64,000 bases of DNA from Exiguobacterium alkaliphilum 12/1 (GCF_000714435.1 NZ_JJMW01000015.1:62001-126000); one strand, 5' to 3'; shown: positions 17,671 to 27,190, numbered from the stretch's first letter. Numbers and translations: made by a program. The notes: a model not told the origin generated them from the sequence alone.

Positions 17671-17710
17671 CCGTCCATTCTCGTCTGATTACGAGAATGG
17701 ACGGTTTTTT
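17671..17710 (+). terminator. Terminator of tyrS
   Basis: CCGTCCATTCTCGT and ACGAGAATGGACGG, a 14-bp stem with six T. Confidence 0.94.
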
Positions 17711-17765
17711 GTGTTTCGAACGAACGCGGGTCTGATACGATAGAAGAAAGCGAGGAGGGTGAAAG

Positions 17766-18392
17766 ATGGAAATTGAAGAGTTTTTTGGCGAACAGTTTCA
17801 GCAATGGCGAGAGCGATTCCGCTACTATGAGATGGCGATCACAGAGCTTGAAAGTGACCTTGGGATTATCGACCTCGACTGGCAAACACGACTCGGATAC
17901 TCACCGATCGAACACGTTAAGACACGGATGAAGACGCTTCCGTCTATCGTCCGGAAGATGAAGCAAAAAGAATTGCCGCTCGAAGTGGATGCCCTCTGGG
18001 ACAACGTCCATGACGTCGCTGGTGTTCGCATCGTCACGAGTTTTCGGGACGATATTTATGCGATTTTAGAGCATTTAAGGAAGCGAGATGATTTACAAAT
18101 CGATGAAGTGAAAGACTATATCAAACATCCGAAACCGAGTGGGTATCGGAGCCTTCACCTGATCGTCCGGACGAAAGTATATTTGGCCGAACGAATCATC
18201 TGGGTACCGGCCGAGATTCAAATCCGGACATTGGCGATGGATTTTTGGGCGGCGACGGAACATAAGCTTCAATATAAATATCAGCATCAAGTTCCTGAGT
18301 CGTCACGAGCGGAACTGACCGAGGCGGCGAACATGGCGGATGCGCTCGATACCCAGATGGGCCGGATTCGTGAACAGATTTTAAAGAAATGA
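17766..18392 (+). CDS. Small alarmone synthetase, (p)ppGpp synthetase
   Basis: Single-domain RelA/SpoT-type synthetase that makes (p)ppGpp from ATP and GDP/GTP. The 208 residues carry only the synthetase domain: GYSPIEHVKTRMK, DVAGVRIVTSF, KHPKPSGYRSLHLI and EIQIRTLAMDFWAATEH are the nucleotide-binding and catalytic segments. There is no HD hydrolase, TGS or ACT part, so it is RelP or RelQ type (YwaC/YjbM); which one I cannot decide. SAS proteins are usually controlled by expression, for example in cell wall stress. It lies alone between tyrS and rpsD, a position I do not know from B. subtilis. Confidence 0.93.
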   Translation: MEIEEFFGEQFQQWRERFRYYEMAITELESDLGIIDLDWQTRLGYSPIEHVKTRMKTLPSIVRKMKQKELPLEVDALWDNVHDVAGVRIVTSFRDDIYAILEHLRKRDDLQIDEVKDYIKHPKPSGYRSLHLIVRTKVYLAERIIWVPAEIQIRTLAMDFWAATEHKLQYKYQHQVPESSRAELTEAANMADALDTQMGRIREQILKK

Positions 18393-18430
18393 AAAATCCC
18401 CTTTCCTGCCGAGGCGGGAAAGGGGATAAA
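18393..18430 (-). terminator. Terminator of rpsD (possibly also of the alarmone synthetase)
   Basis: TCCCCTTTCCTGCC and GGCGGGAAAGGGGA pair with one G-T mismatch. The clean T run (five T) is on the minus strand after rpsD; the plus strand side is weak. Confidence 0.78.
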
Positions 18431-18434
18431 AGCA

Positions 18435-19034
18435 TTAACGTGAGTAGTACTCGACGATCAATTGCTCTTTGATTTGGTCGTTGAGCTCAGCGCGCTCAGG
18501 AAGACGTACGTACGTACCTTCGAGCTTTTCAGCGTCGAACGTGACGAAGTCTTTTGTAGCTGGTGCTACTTCGAGCGCTTCAGCGATCGCTTTGAAGTTT
18601 TTAGACTTCTCACGAACTGAGATGACTTGACCTGGTTTTACACGGTAAGACGCGATGTCTACACGTGAACCGTCAACTTGGATGTGACCGTGGTTGACGA
18701 GTTGGCGCGCGCCGCGACGTGTGCGAGCGAGGCCCATACGGTAAACGAGGTTGTCAAGGCGTGACTCGAGCAAGAACATGAAGTTCTCACCGTGGATACC
18801 TTGCATTTTCCCTGCATCGTTGAAGATGCGACGGAATTGCTTCTCGTTGATTCCGTACATATGACGGAGTGCTTGCTTCGCTTGAAGCTGAAGACCGTAT
18901 TCAGAGATTTTACGACGACCATTGCCGTGTTGGCCTGGTGCGTAAGGACGTTTTGCTAATTCTTTACCCGTTTCGCTAAGCGAGATGCCTAAGCGACGCG
19001 AGAGTTTCCAAGCTGGACCTGTGTAACGAGCCAT
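18435..19034 (-). CDS. rpsD: 30S ribosomal protein S4
   Basis: Primary 16S rRNA-binding protein that starts 30S assembly; in Bacillus it also represses its own translation. The 199 residues have the S4 N-terminal part ([19 protein letters not shown]) and the S4 RNA-binding domain ([32 protein letters not shown]). This is the zinc-free form without Cys in the N-terminus. It is a single gene outside the ribosomal operons, as in B. subtilis, with a strong promoter and a long leader. The ATG follows AAGGAGGAG. Confidence 0.97.
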   Translation of the reverse strand: MARYTGPAWKLSRRLGISLSETGKELAKRPYAPGQHGNGRRKISEYGLQLQAKQALRHMYGINEKQFRRIFNDAGKMQGIHGENFMFLLESRLDNLVYRMGLARTRRGARQLVNHGHIQVDGSRVDIASYRVKPGQVISVREKSKNFKAIAEALEVAPATKDFVTFDAEKLEGTYVRLPERAELNDQIKEQLIVEYYSR

Positions 19035-19221
19035 GTTTGGACTCCTCCTTGTTGTTCATGTATTTTGCACAAAAGAACAACGGTGTCAAAGACGGGTGAC
19101 GCCCCTTTCAAGGTTCAAGCACCTTCACTTGATAGCGAAGCTACGAGATGCTCCTCCGACAACGTCGAGGCCCGAAAGGTGGATACGTCTGTCGATGACT
19201 GCTATCGTCATTTCATGCACA
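19035..19221 (-). promoter_or_regulatory. Long rpsD leader, probable S4 autoregulation element
   Basis: About 187 bases lie between the promoter and the rpsD start. On the minus strand the leader has several complementary stretches (for example AAGTGAAGGTGCTTGAACCTT and GGGGCGTCACCC) suited to folding. S4 autoregulatory leaders upstream of rpsD are known in Bacillales; assignment here is by position and length, not by a covariance model. Confidence 0.5.
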
Positions 19222-19227
19222 AAAAAT

Positions 19228-19256
19228 AGTATACGATGAATAAAACAGCTTGTCAA
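19228..19256 (-). promoter_or_regulatory. Strong vegetative promoter of rpsD
   Basis: On the minus strand TTGACA, 17 bases, TATACT; near-perfect SigA promoter. Confidence 0.85.
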
Positions 19257-19739
19257 TCAGATGAAGCGAAGTAATGTCTGGCAAAATTGTTCGAGGCCAT
19301 GACGGTCGATTTCTGAGAAACGATCGAACTCGGGGCTGTCGATATCGAGCACGCCGATCGTCTCGCCGTCGCGAACGAGCGGGACGACGATCTCTGAGTT
19401 CGATGCGGCGTCACAGGCGATATGCCCTGGGAACTTGTGGACGTCCGCCACGAGTTGCGTTTCTTGCGTTGAAGCGGCTGTCCCGCATACGCCTTTCCCA
19501 AATGCGATATGGACGCAAGCTGGGAGACCTTGGAATGGGCCGAGGATGAGCGCGTCGTCACCGTTCTTCATATAGAAGCCGACCCAGTTGATCCGATCTA
19601 GAAATTGGTTAAGGAGCGCGCTCGCGTTGGCGAGGTTCGCGACTTCGTTCGTTTCGCCTTCTAACAGTGCAGCGAGTTGTTTGTTCAGCAGTTCATAGCC
19701 GGCGGCCAAGTCGCCAGAGTAAGCAGTCGTTTGAAACAT
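19257..19739 (-). CDS. GAF-domain free methionine-(R)-sulfoxide reductase
   Basis: Single GAF domain protein of 160 residues (YtsP in B. subtilis), fRMsr family, which reduces free methionine-R-sulfoxide in the cytosol. Family features seen are INWVGFYM, LGPFQG, the catalytic Cys segments QGLPACVHIAFGKGVCGTAA, HIACDAASNSEIVVP and IGVLDIDSP. The ATG at 19739 follows AGGAGGG. It is a single gene upstream of the rpsD promoter and divergent from ezrA. Confidence 0.9.
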   Translation of the reverse strand: MFQTTAYSGDLAAGYELLNKQLAALLEGETNEVANLANASALLNQFLDRINWVGFYMKNGDDALILGPFQGLPACVHIAFGKGVCGTAASTQETQLVADVHKFPGHIACDAASNSEIVVPLVRDGETIGVLDIDSPEFDRFSEIDRHGLEQFCQTLLRFI

Positions 19740-19975
19740 ATGATTCCCTCCTATATGAATACAAGCTCAGATATGCATCATCGTACACGCATTTTTTCAA
19801 TTTGTCTTCCGAAACGTTTTTATGAGCGCGCAACATTCTCACGTCAAACCATTGGAAAACCTATGCAAATCCACTGTTGTATAATATGATTAAGTATATC
19901 TATACTTATAAAATACATCATTTTCTTCTTTACGATACATAAGTCCATGAAAGCGGCTTGGAGGTTGTGACAAAG

Positions 19976-21706
19976 ATGGATTACGGATTATACGGGATTT
20001 TAATTGGAATCATCGTCATCGCGCTAGGGGCCATGCTCGCTAGTATGCTCATTCGAAGAAAGTATTACCAAAAAATTGATGATTTGGATATTCGCAAACA
20101 AAGTATTCTCAGTGCGAGTATCCCGGCCGAGCTTCAAAAGTTCAAGCAGTGGCCGATGGAAGGCGAGACAAAAGAGAAGTTCGATCGCTGGCATCAGTCG
20201 TGGGACGAGCTCGTCAGCGTCCATACCGGCCAAATCGATGAATCGCTTTATCGGTCGGAAGAAGATCTCGATAAGTACCGCTTCTTGAAAGTGAAATCGG
20301 ACTTGGACGCGACGGAACAGTTGATTGAAGAACTCGAGTCGATGGTGCACGCCATGCTCGACGAGATGGATGAGTTCAATCAACACCATTCGTCGCTTCT
20401 CGACATCGTCAAAAAAGACGAGAAAGAGCTGTACCAGCTAAGAAAGACGCTCGTCTCACAAAACAATGCGTTCGGACCGACGTATCACCTCGTCGAAGCC
20501 GAGATTGCAGCAGCCGAGGCGAAGCGTAACGAGATGATGACGCTCAAACAAGTTGGGCAAGTGTCAGAGGCGTTCTTGGCGGGACAAGACTTGTCGGCGA
20601 AAGTGACGCACATTCGTGAACTCGTCGGTGTCATCCCGCAGTTCGTTCGGACCGTTCAAGTCGACTTACGACAGCAACTCAACCAGCTCCGTTCGGGCCA
20701 CAAAGAGATGCAGATGGACGGATACGCCCTTGAACCGCTCGGTTTAATGGAAGAAATCGAACAGGCGGAAGACCGACGTCAAGCGCTTATGGAACGCATC
20801 GAACGACTCGAGTTCGACCATTTCGAGACGGACATGCAACAATTGAGCTCGGATATCGATCAACTGTTCGAAGCGTTCCGCACCGAGGTCGACGCGCGCC
20901 AATACGTGAAAAAAGAGTTCGCGACCGTCCGTGAACGTGATGAGAAGACAACAGAACTCATGACGCGATTGAACGAAGAGATGTCTCGCCTAATCAGTAA
21001 CTATGAGATTAACGCCCGGGTCGGCGAAGAGTTCGAGCAGCTCGAGCGGGAACGGACGACGCTCTCGGCGAACGTCCATGACATCGAGCAAGCGCTCAGC
21101 GCCCAAATGCTTCCGTTCAGCCTCGTTAAATCGAAAGTGCAGGAAGCGAAACGGTCACTCGATCAATTCGCGGCCATGCATGAACGGTTTATCGACAACA
21201 CGAACTCGCTCCGAAAAGAAGAACTCGAAGTGCGCAACAAGCTCGAAGGCTGGAAACGTGAACTGTCCGCCCATCGTCGTCTTCTCGCCAAGAGCGCGAT
21301 GCCGGTCGTGCCGAACGATTTGATGAACGACATGCGCCAACTGCAAAAGAGTGTCCAGTCGCTCGATGAGCAGTTCGAGAAGGCGCCTTTCAACATGACG
21401 TACATCGTCGGCTTGAGCCACGACATCGAAGAGACGATGGACAACTTCCGGGACCGGGTCAAGGCGCTTCTTCGTCAAGTCACGTACGCCGAACAGCTGT
21501 TACAGTATGCGAACCGCTATCGCCGTCGTGACAACGAGGTGCACATCGCCTTGACGCTCGCTGAGAACAAGTTCTTGCACGGGGAGTATGGGACGGCCGT
21601 CGAAATCGGCGAGCGCGTACTCGGCCGTTTCGATGAAGCGGCGCCGCGTCAGATTCGTCAACGTGTCGAAAAGGGAATCGAGCACCAAGAATTGCTTCGA
21701 AAATAA
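19976..21706 (+). CDS. ezrA: Septation ring formation regulator EzrA
   Basis: Membrane protein of the divisome that prevents extra FtsZ rings and links FtsZ with cell wall enzymes. One N-terminal membrane helix (about 4-24, GLYGILIGIIVIALGAMLAS) is followed by a 550-residue cytoplasmic coiled-coil, spectrin-like repeat region. The length 576 is near the usual 560-570. The start is ATG 19976, 10 bases after GGAGGT; codons further upstream overlap that site. Same neighbourhood as in Bacillus (rpsD, ytsP, ezrA). Confidence 0.95.
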   Translation: MDYGLYGILIGIIVIALGAMLASMLIRRKYYQKIDDLDIRKQSILSASIPAELQKFKQWPMEGETKEKFDRWHQSWDELVSVHTGQIDESLYRSEEDLDKYRFLKVKSDLDATEQLIEELESMVHAMLDEMDEFNQHHSSLLDIVKKDEKELYQLRKTLVSQNNAFGPTYHLVEAEIAAAEAKRNEMMTLKQVGQVSEAFLAGQDLSAKVTHIRELVGVIPQFVRTVQVDLRQQLNQLRSGHKEMQMDGYALEPLGLMEEIEQAEDRRQALMERIERLEFDHFETDMQQLSSDIDQLFEAFRTEVDARQYVKKEFATVRERDEKTTELMTRLNEEMSRLISNYEINARVGEEFEQLERERTTLSANVHDIEQALSAQMLPFSLVKSKVQEAKRSLDQFAAMHERFIDNTNSLRKEELEVRNKLEGWKRELSAHRRLLAKSAMPVVPNDLMNDMRQLQKSVQSLDEQFEKAPFNMTYIVGLSHDIEETMDNFRDRVKALLRQVTYAEQLLQYANRYRRRDNEVHIALTLAENKFLHGEYGTAVEIGERVLGRFDEAAPRQIRQRVEKGIEHQELLRK

Positions 21707-21716
21707 TCTATGCATG

Positions 21717-21760
21717 AAGATTGACGTAAACGGGAATTAACGTAGACGTCAATCTTTTTT
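21717..21760 (+). terminator. Terminator of ezrA
   Basis: AAGATTGACGT and ACGTCAATCTT form an 11-bp stem around an 18-base loop, followed by T run. Confidence 0.8.
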
Positions 21761-21781
21761 GAATCGAGGAGGAGTTATGTG

Positions 21782-23353
21782 ATGGGAACGTTATGGGTGA
21801 ACGGAAAGATTTATACGTTGAATAAAGAAGGCGAGATGAGTCGGGCGATGTATGTCGAACATGGCCGCATCCTGAAGATGGGGGAAGAAGGGCAGCTGCG
21901 CCGTACATATGCGGGGCGTATTCAGGACATCGTCAATCTTGAAGGAAAGAGCGTCTATCCGGCGTTCACAGACTCACATATCCATTTAATCGGATACGGG
22001 GAAGCGCTCGATCGGGTCGATGCGACGGAGACGACCGATTTGAACGCGTTGCTTGAGACGATGAAACAAAAAGCGAGCGGGGATGATTGGATCGTCGCGG
22101 AAGGGTTCAACGATCGGCTGCTCGGCGAGATGCCGACGCGCGAGATGATCGATGCGGTCATCCCGGACCGTCCCGTCGTCTTGAAACGGGTGTGCCGCCA
22201 CGTGGCCGTCGTCAACTCGAAAGGACTCGAGCGGCTCGGCTTGATTCATCATACGGTCATCGAGGGCGGAAAGCTCGGGCGCGATGCGGAAGGGAAGCTG
22301 AACGGGGTGCTCTATGACGCAGCGCTCGACTTGTTGCACCGCGAACTCGGTGGCAACAAAGAGAAGAACGTCGCCTCGATTCGACGGGCCGTCGACGCCT
22401 TGTTCAGTCACGGCATCGTCGGTGCCCATACCGAGGACTTATTCTATCACGGTGACCCGCTCGAGACGATTCAGGCGTATGAAGACGTGCTCGGTGACGT
22501 CCCATTTCACGCACATCTGCTCGTCCATGAACAAATCGTCGACCGTGTGCTTCAACACGATGCGCTCTACAAGCGACCGCGCTTTGACTTCGGGGCGATG
22601 AAACTGTTCGTCGACGGCTCGTTCGGCGGCCGGACGGCGCTCTTGTCCGAACCGTATACGGACGACCCGGTCCAACGTGGCATCGAAGTGCATCGGCCGG
22701 ACCATCTCGAGGCGCTCGTGAAAAAAGCCCGGTCCTACGGGATGAACGTGGCGGCCCACGTGATCGGTGACGCAGCAGCTGAACAGTTCATCGGCTTGCT
22801 TGAGAAATATCCGGCCAAACGGGGGACGCGCGATCGTATCATTCACGCGTCGCTCCTCGATGACGCACTGTTGAAGCGCATCTCGGCGTTGCCGGTCTTG
22901 ATTGATGCGCAGCCGGTCTTCCTGTCCGACGACATGGAACTACTCTTCGACCGCCTCGGCAACGAACGCGTCGACAACGCCTATCGCTTCAAATCGATGG
23001 TGGCAACGGGGGCGTTGTTCCTCGGTGGGAGCGACGCCCCGATTTCGGACGTCGACGTTCGAAAGGGGCTTTACGCCGCTGTCACCCGCCAGTCATTCGC
23101 CGGCTCGAGCACGCTCGCGCCGAACGAGCGTCTGTCGATGTATGAGGCGCTCCGGAGCTTCACGTACTCGCCACGCGTCGCCACGAACACGCACGGACGT
23201 GACGGCTTGCTCATCCAAAGCTATAATGCGACGTTCACCGTGTGGGAGGAAGACTTCTTTGACCTTCGGGGGATGGACATCTTGAACAACCGTCTCGTCA
23301 TGACCGTCGTCGAAGGGACGCCGGTATATGAAGCGGACGTCATCACGACGTAA
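21782..23353 (+). CDS. Amidohydrolase family 3 (YtcJ-like) metal-dependent hydrolase
   Basis: Metal-dependent hydrolase of the amidohydrolase superfamily, 523 residues, with PAFTDSHIHL carrying the metal-binding HxH near residue 64, LFVDGSFGGRTALL, the later His in AAHVIGD and IIHASLLDD, and GGSDAPISDVD with the catalytic Asp. It resembles B. subtilis YtcJ, whose substrate is unknown; the family cleaves exocyclic amides and formamides. ATG 21782 lies 8 bases after GAGGAGG; a GTG one codon earlier is possible. It is a lone gene facing nadK. Confidence 0.88.
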   Translation: MGTLWVNGKIYTLNKEGEMSRAMYVEHGRILKMGEEGQLRRTYAGRIQDIVNLEGKSVYPAFTDSHIHLIGYGEALDRVDATETTDLNALLETMKQKASGDDWIVAEGFNDRLLGEMPTREMIDAVIPDRPVVLKRVCRHVAVVNSKGLERLGLIHHTVIEGGKLGRDAEGKLNGVLYDAALDLLHRELGGNKEKNVASIRRAVDALFSHGIVGAHTEDLFYHGDPLETIQAYEDVLGDVPFHAHLLVHEQIVDRVLQHDALYKRPRFDFGAMKLFVDGSFGGRTALLSEPYTDDPVQRGIEVHRPDHLEALVKKARSYGMNVAAHVIGDAAAEQFIGLLEKYPAKRGTRDRIIHASLLDDALLKRISALPVLIDAQPVFLSDDMELLFDRLGNERVDNAYRFKSMVATGALFLGGSDAPISDVDVRKGLYAAVTRQSFAGSSTLAPNERLSMYEALRSFTYSPRVATNTHGRDGLLIQSYNATFTVWEEDFFDLRGMDILNNRLVMTVVEGTPVYEADVITT

Positions 23354-23354
23354 C

Positions 23355-23389
23355 AAGAAAGAGCCTCCGCGTAGGAGGCTCTTTCTTTA
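23355..23389. terminator. Bidirectional terminator of the amidohydrolase gene and nadK
   Basis: AAGAAAGAGCCTCC and GGAGGCTCTTTCTTT flank a five-base loop. Confidence 0.93.
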
Positions 23390-23393
23390 GGGA

Positions 23394-24203
23394 TTAGAAG
23401 AATGAACGTTGAACTTTATGCCAGAACGAGTTGTTGCGGAGCTTCACTGTCTTGACGACCTTGTCCGACAGTTCGATGTCGATGCGGTCGGTATACTTCA
23501 GGCTGAGCGCTTCATTGTCCATGCCGATAATCGGATAGTCGTTGCCGTCCTCGATGATGCGGAGCGACAGTTTGCGTGACTCGTGGACGATGAACGAAGA
23601 ACCGAGCGTCCGGTAACGGTTGTTGTTGACCGAGGCAATCTCGCTCACTTGCATGCATGGGATGAGCGGGTCGACGACGGCGCCTGTAAGCGATTTGTTG
23701 TAAGCCGTCGAACCGGTCGGTGTCGAGACGACCATTCCATCTCCACGGAACGTCTCGAAATGAAGATCGTCGATGTATACCTCGATTGCGAGCGATTTGA
23801 TGATACTCGATTTGATTGACGCCTCGTTCAGACAGAGAAGCGGTGTCGATTCGTTGATGGAAGCCGAAAGGAGCGGATATTTGCGCACTTCGAGCCCGGC
23901 CTCGATGCGGGCCGTGTTGTCCGAGAACAAGCGGTCGACTTCATCGAGTTTATGTATGTCGAAATCACAATAAAACTCGTTCAAGCCGCGGCCGAAGCCG
24001 ACGTAAATCGCATCTTGGCGGAACCCGGTATAGCGGACGGCCTGGAGAAACGCGCCATCTCCCCCGATGGCGACGATGATGTTGGCATCCTCAGGGCGTT
24101 CGACGACGTTAAAGCCGTGCTTTTCCCCGATTTCCCGTAGTTTTTTCACTTCTTTTGTGAAATCGTTGACGTTTCGGTGATACAAATACACGTTGTTTCT
24201 CAT
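23394..24203 (-). CDS. nadK: NAD kinase
   Basis: Phosphorylates NAD to NADP with ATP or polyphosphate. The diagnostic GGDG motif is in IVAIGGDGAFLQAVR, followed by LNEASIK and GDGMVVSTPTGSTAYNKSLTGA, which form the ATP/NAD site. At 269 residues it is of normal length. Its position near a ytcJ-like gene points to the second Bacillus NAD kinase (YtdI, NadK2/NadF type) rather than the first; this is by context. Minus-strand AAAGGGG is too close to the first ATG, so start 24203 (MRNNVYLYHR) is chosen. Confidence 0.93.
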   Translation of the reverse strand: MRNNVYLYHRNVNDFTKEVKKLREIGEKHGFNVVERPEDANIIVAIGGDGAFLQAVRYTGFRQDAIYVGFGRGLNEFYCDFDIHKLDEVDRLFSDNTARIEAGLEVRKYPLLSASINESTPLLCLNEASIKSSIIKSLAIEVYIDDLHFETFRGDGMVVSTPTGSTAYNKSLTGAVVDPLIPCMQVSEIASVNNNRYRTLGSSFIVHESRKLSLRIIEDGNDYPIIGMDNEALSLKYTDRIDIELSDKVVKTVKLRNNSFWHKVQRSFF

Positions 24204-24299
24204 TTGAGTCATCCCCTTTGTCGTATGTGTCTTCCCTATTATACCGTGTTTTGTTAATTGGATATAGGGAAAAACTGAAACAGCGTCGAAGCAGGATGC

Positions 24300-24329
24300 T
24301 TGTCATGACGCGTGTGCCATCGATATGAT
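24300..24329 (+). promoter_or_regulatory. Promoter of tpx
   Basis: TTGTCA, 18 bases, TATGAT, 36 bases before the tpx start. Confidence 0.5.
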
Positions 24330-24364
24330 GGGGACGTACAATTCCGCTAAAAGGGGATGGAACA

Positions 24365-24853
24365 ATGCCAACATTTAAAGGGAACAACGTAACGCTTCAA
24401 GGGAATCCAGTGAAAGTAGGCGACCAAGCGCCTGACTTCACGGCACTGACGACTTCATTAGACGAAGTGACACTCGCGGCCTATCCGGGGAAAAAGCTGA
24501 TTAGCGTCATCCCGTCAATCGACACAGGTGTGTGCGATGCGCAGACGCGTGCGTTCAATGAGAAGGCGTCATCGCTTGGCGGAACGGTACTTACCGTCTC
24601 GAACGACTTGCCGTTCGCACAGCGTCGCTGGTGCTCGGCAGCGGGAATTGATAACGTCGTCACGCTTTCGGATCATCGTGATCTCTCCTTTGCAAAATCG
24701 TTCGGTGTCTTGATCGAGGAACTTCGTCTTTTGGCCCGTTCTGTCTTTGTCGTCGATTCAAACGGCACGGTCCAATACGTGCAGTATATGGACGAGATGA
24801 CGGACGAAGTTGACTTCGATTCAGCGCTCGCAGCGTTCGCGGCAGCAAACTGA
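24365..24853 (+). CDS. tpx: Thiol peroxidase Tpx (atypical 2-Cys peroxiredoxin)
   Basis: Reduces hydroperoxides with thioredoxin. 162 residues; peroxidatic C57 is in [14 protein letters not shown] and resolving C90 in RRWCSAAGI, spaced 33 residues as in Tpx. The active site Thr and Arg of the peroxiredoxin fold (T54, R62) are in place. It starts with an ATG after AAAAGGGGATGG. It precedes ytxK and ackA as in B. subtilis, but a terminator hairpin separates it from ytxK. Confidence 0.95.
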   Translation: MPTFKGNNVTLQGNPVKVGDQAPDFTALTTSLDEVTLAAYPGKKLISVIPSIDTGVCDAQTRAFNEKASSLGGTVLTVSNDLPFAQRRWCSAAGIDNVVTLSDHRDLSFAKSFGVLIEELRLLARSVFVVDSNGTVQYVQYMDEMTDEVDFDSALAAFAAAN

Positions 24854-24903
24854 TTCGCTTGGCGAATTCTCCGGAATCGTCTACACTAATAGAAGTGAAA
24901 CGA

Positions 24904-24930
24904 CCGGCTCTCAGTTAGAGAGCCGGTTTT
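24904..24930 (+). terminator. Terminator or attenuator between tpx and ytxK
   Basis: CCGGCTCTC, loop AGTTA, GAGAGCCGG, then TTTT. It ends only 21 bases before ytxK, so it could limit read-through rather than end all transcription. Confidence 0.78.
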
Positions 24931-24951
24931 GTATGGAAAGGATGAACGAAG

Positions 24952-25839
24952 ATGGAACGATTCGAACAACTGTACCGAGATTGGAAACAAGATGTGAAAA
25001 AATTGGTGGCTGACCTAGATGTCTTACCGCTCGAAGCGTTGATTGAAGTGCTAGAGCGCGTCGACGTGGCGTCAGAGGACATGGATGATGTACGGAAGGC
25101 GGTCAGCCTGCTCGTCCTCGAGGAGACGACGACGCTCCCCCCGAACCATCAGCCGACGCCGGATGCGGTCAGTCTGTTTATCGGGTATTTGGCGACGAAG
25201 CTCGTCGAGGACAAGGCGACGCTACTCGAGCTCGGCAGCGGCACGGGCACGCTCGTCCATGCCGTGTTGTCGCAATTGAACGAGGCGACGGCACAGGCCG
25301 TCGAAGTCGATGAGACGATGCTCCGCTTGTCTTATGCCATCAGTAACCTGCTCGAGAAGCCGGTTTCCTATTTCCATCAAGACGCGCTCGAGCCGCTGTT
25401 CGTTGAACCAGCAAACTTGACGCTCGTCGACTTACCAATCGGCTATTATCCGAATGATGAGGTGGCGAAGACGTACGATCTGCACCGGACCGACGGCCAC
25501 GCGTACGCTCACTTTCTGATGATGGAACAGGCGATGCGGCATACGGTTCCGGGTGGTCACGGCCTTTTCGTCATCCCGAACAATTTGTTTGAACAAGATG
25601 ACGAAGGGAAATTAAAACAGTGGATGGACCGAGAGGCCGTCGTCAAAGGCGTGCTTCAGTTGCCTACGACGATGTTTAAAGACGAGCGGTATGCGAAGAG
25701 TTTGCTCCTGCTTCAAAAGCTCGGAGAAGGCGTCAAACGACCGAAACAAGCGCTCCTCGTCGAACTGCCATCGTTCACGGACGTCCGCGCTGTCGCCAAT
25801 ATCGTGAAACAGATTGATGATTGGTTTAAAACAACATAA
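24952..25839 (+). CDS. ytxK: YtxK-like class I SAM-dependent methyltransferase
   Basis: Related to N6-adenine DNA methylase domains of type I systems. SAM-binding LLELGSGTGTLVHAVL (about 90-105) and the acidic AQAVEVDETMLRL are clear. In place of the catalytic NPPY-type tetrapeptide there is VDLPIGYYP, so a different or lost catalytic chemistry is possible. No specificity subunit or restriction gene is nearby, so it is not a restriction-modification system. It lies between tpx and ackA, a conserved Bacillales cluster. The target is unknown to me. 295 residues, ATG start after GGAAAGGATG. Confidence 0.88.
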   Translation: MERFEQLYRDWKQDVKKLVADLDVLPLEALIEVLERVDVASEDMDDVRKAVSLLVLEETTTLPPNHQPTPDAVSLFIGYLATKLVEDKATLLELGSGTGTLVHAVLSQLNEATAQAVEVDETMLRLSYAISNLLEKPVSYFHQDALEPLFVEPANLTLVDLPIGYYPNDEVAKTYDLHRTDGHAYAHFLMMEQAMRHTVPGGHGLFVIPNNLFEQDDEGKLKQWMDREAVVKGVLQLPTTMFKDERYAKSLLLLQKLGEGVKRPKQALLVELPSFTDVRAVANIVKQIDDWFKTT

Positions 25840-25868
25840 TTTTATTAGGCAAAAGACTTGAAAAACAT

Positions 25869-25896
25869 ATGTCATATCAAGTATCTTCATTATGAT
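25869..25896 (+). promoter_or_regulatory. Promoter of ackA
   Basis: ATGTCA, 16 bases, TATGAT, in the 125-base gap between ytxK and ackA. Confidence 0.45.
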
Positions 25897-25964
25897 ACAG
25901 TTATCGGTTTTCAAAAGAACAGATAAAGATACCCGTTTAAATCGAAAGGTAAGAGGTGTATGAC

Positions 25965-27176
25965 ATGACAAAAATTATGGCAGTCAACGCAGGTAGTTCG
26001 TCATTGAAGTTCCAACTTCTCGAAATGCCGTCTGAACACATGCTCGCGGTCGGTCTCGTCGAGCGCGTCGGGAAAGACGATGCAATCTTCACAATCAAAT
26101 ACGGCGAAGGACAGAAGTTCAACGTCGTGACACCGCTTCACACGCACAAAGAAGCGGTCGAGCTCGCGCTCGAAAAATTGATTGATCTCGGAATCATCGC
26201 ATCGTTCGATGAAATCGCAGGGGTCGGGCACCGTGTCCTTCACGGAAAAGAGTTGTACGCAGATTCGGTCGTCATCGACGATGAAGTCATGAAGAATATC
26301 GAATCGTTCGTTGAACTCGGACCGCTCCATATCCCACCGAACTTGACAGGGATTCGTGCATTCCAGACGATTTTGCCGAACGTCCCGCAAGTCGCGGTGT
26401 TCGATACGGCGTTCCACCAATCGATGCCGGAAGAGAACTTCTTGTACAGCCTCCCGTACGAGTATTACACGGAGCACGGTGTCCGGAAATACGGTTTCCA
26501 CGGGACGAGCCACAAGTACGTGACGCAACGTGCGGCCGAGCTTCTCGGACGTCCGCTCGAAGACTTGCGCCTCATCTCGTGCCACCTCGGCAGCGGTGCG
26601 TCAATCGCAGCGGTAGCCGGTGGTCGTTCAATCGATACGACGATGGGCTTCACACCACTCGAAGGAATCACGATGGGAACGCGCTCGGGATCGCTTGACC
26701 CGGCCCTCATCCCGTTCCTCATGCAGAAGACGGGCAAGTCAGCTGAAGACGTCTTGAACGTCATGAACAAAGAGTCGGGCGTTTACGGTCTCTCGGGAAT
26801 CTCGAGTGACTTGCGTGACATCGAGCAGGCGGCAGCTGAAGGCAACCATCGTGCCGAAGTGTCACTCAAAATCTTCTCGAACCGCATCCACGGCTATATC
26901 GGACAATACGCGGCAGAGATGAACGGTGTAGACGCCATCATCTTCACAGCCGGCGTCGGGGAAAACTCGGACGTCATCCGTGAGCGTATCCTCCGTGGCC
27001 TCGAGTTCATGGGCGTTTACTGGGACCCATCACTCAACAACGGTGCACGCGGCAAAGAGTTGTTTATTAACTATCCGCATTCACCAGTCAAAGTCATCAT
27101 CATCCCGACGAATGAAGAGTTGGTCATCGCGCGCGACACGGTCCGCATCGCGAACCTCGTCGAGACACACGCCTAA
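25965..27176 (+). CDS. ackA: Acetate kinase
   Basis: Makes ATP from acetyl phosphate in overflow metabolism, or the reverse. The 403 residues show the ASKHA-fold signatures [14 protein letters not shown] (residues 4-17), [31 protein letters not shown] and TAGVGENS. The start is ATG 25965; the frame opens with a GTG three codons earlier that overlaps the ribosome binding site AAGAGGTG. Works opposite to acsA, which recovers acetate. A terminator follows, so it is transcribed alone. Confidence 0.97.
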   Translation: MTKIMAVNAGSSSLKFQLLEMPSEHMLAVGLVERVGKDDAIFTIKYGEGQKFNVVTPLHTHKEAVELALEKLIDLGIIASFDEIAGVGHRVLHGKELYADSVVIDDEVMKNIESFVELGPLHIPPNLTGIRAFQTILPNVPQVAVFDTAFHQSMPEENFLYSLPYEYYTEHGVRKYGFHGTSHKYVTQRAAELLGRPLEDLRLISCHLGSGASIAAVAGGRSIDTTMGFTPLEGITMGTRSGSLDPALIPFLMQKTGKSAEDVLNVMNKESGVYGLSGISSDLRDIEQAAAEGNHRAEVSLKIFSNRIHGYIGQYAAEMNGVDAIIFTAGVGENSDVIRERILRGLEFMGVYWDPSLNNGARGKELFINYPHSPVKVIIIPTNEELVIARDTVRIANLVETHA

Positions 27177-27190
27177 TCAATCGTAACGTA

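Noticed and set aside
24952-25839. YtxK as part of a restriction-modification system
   Set aside because: No restriction or specificity subunit nearby; the gene belongs to the conserved tpx-ytxK-ackA cluster.
25856-25882. ACTTGA-N15-TCAAGT inverted repeat upstream of ackA
   Set aside because: Six-base arms with a long spacer in AT-rich DNA are expected by chance; no regulator is suggested.
25898-25914. cre-like sequence before ackA
   Set aside because: TTGAAAACCGATAAC on the minus strand has one extra base between the two half sites, so it does not fit the consensus.
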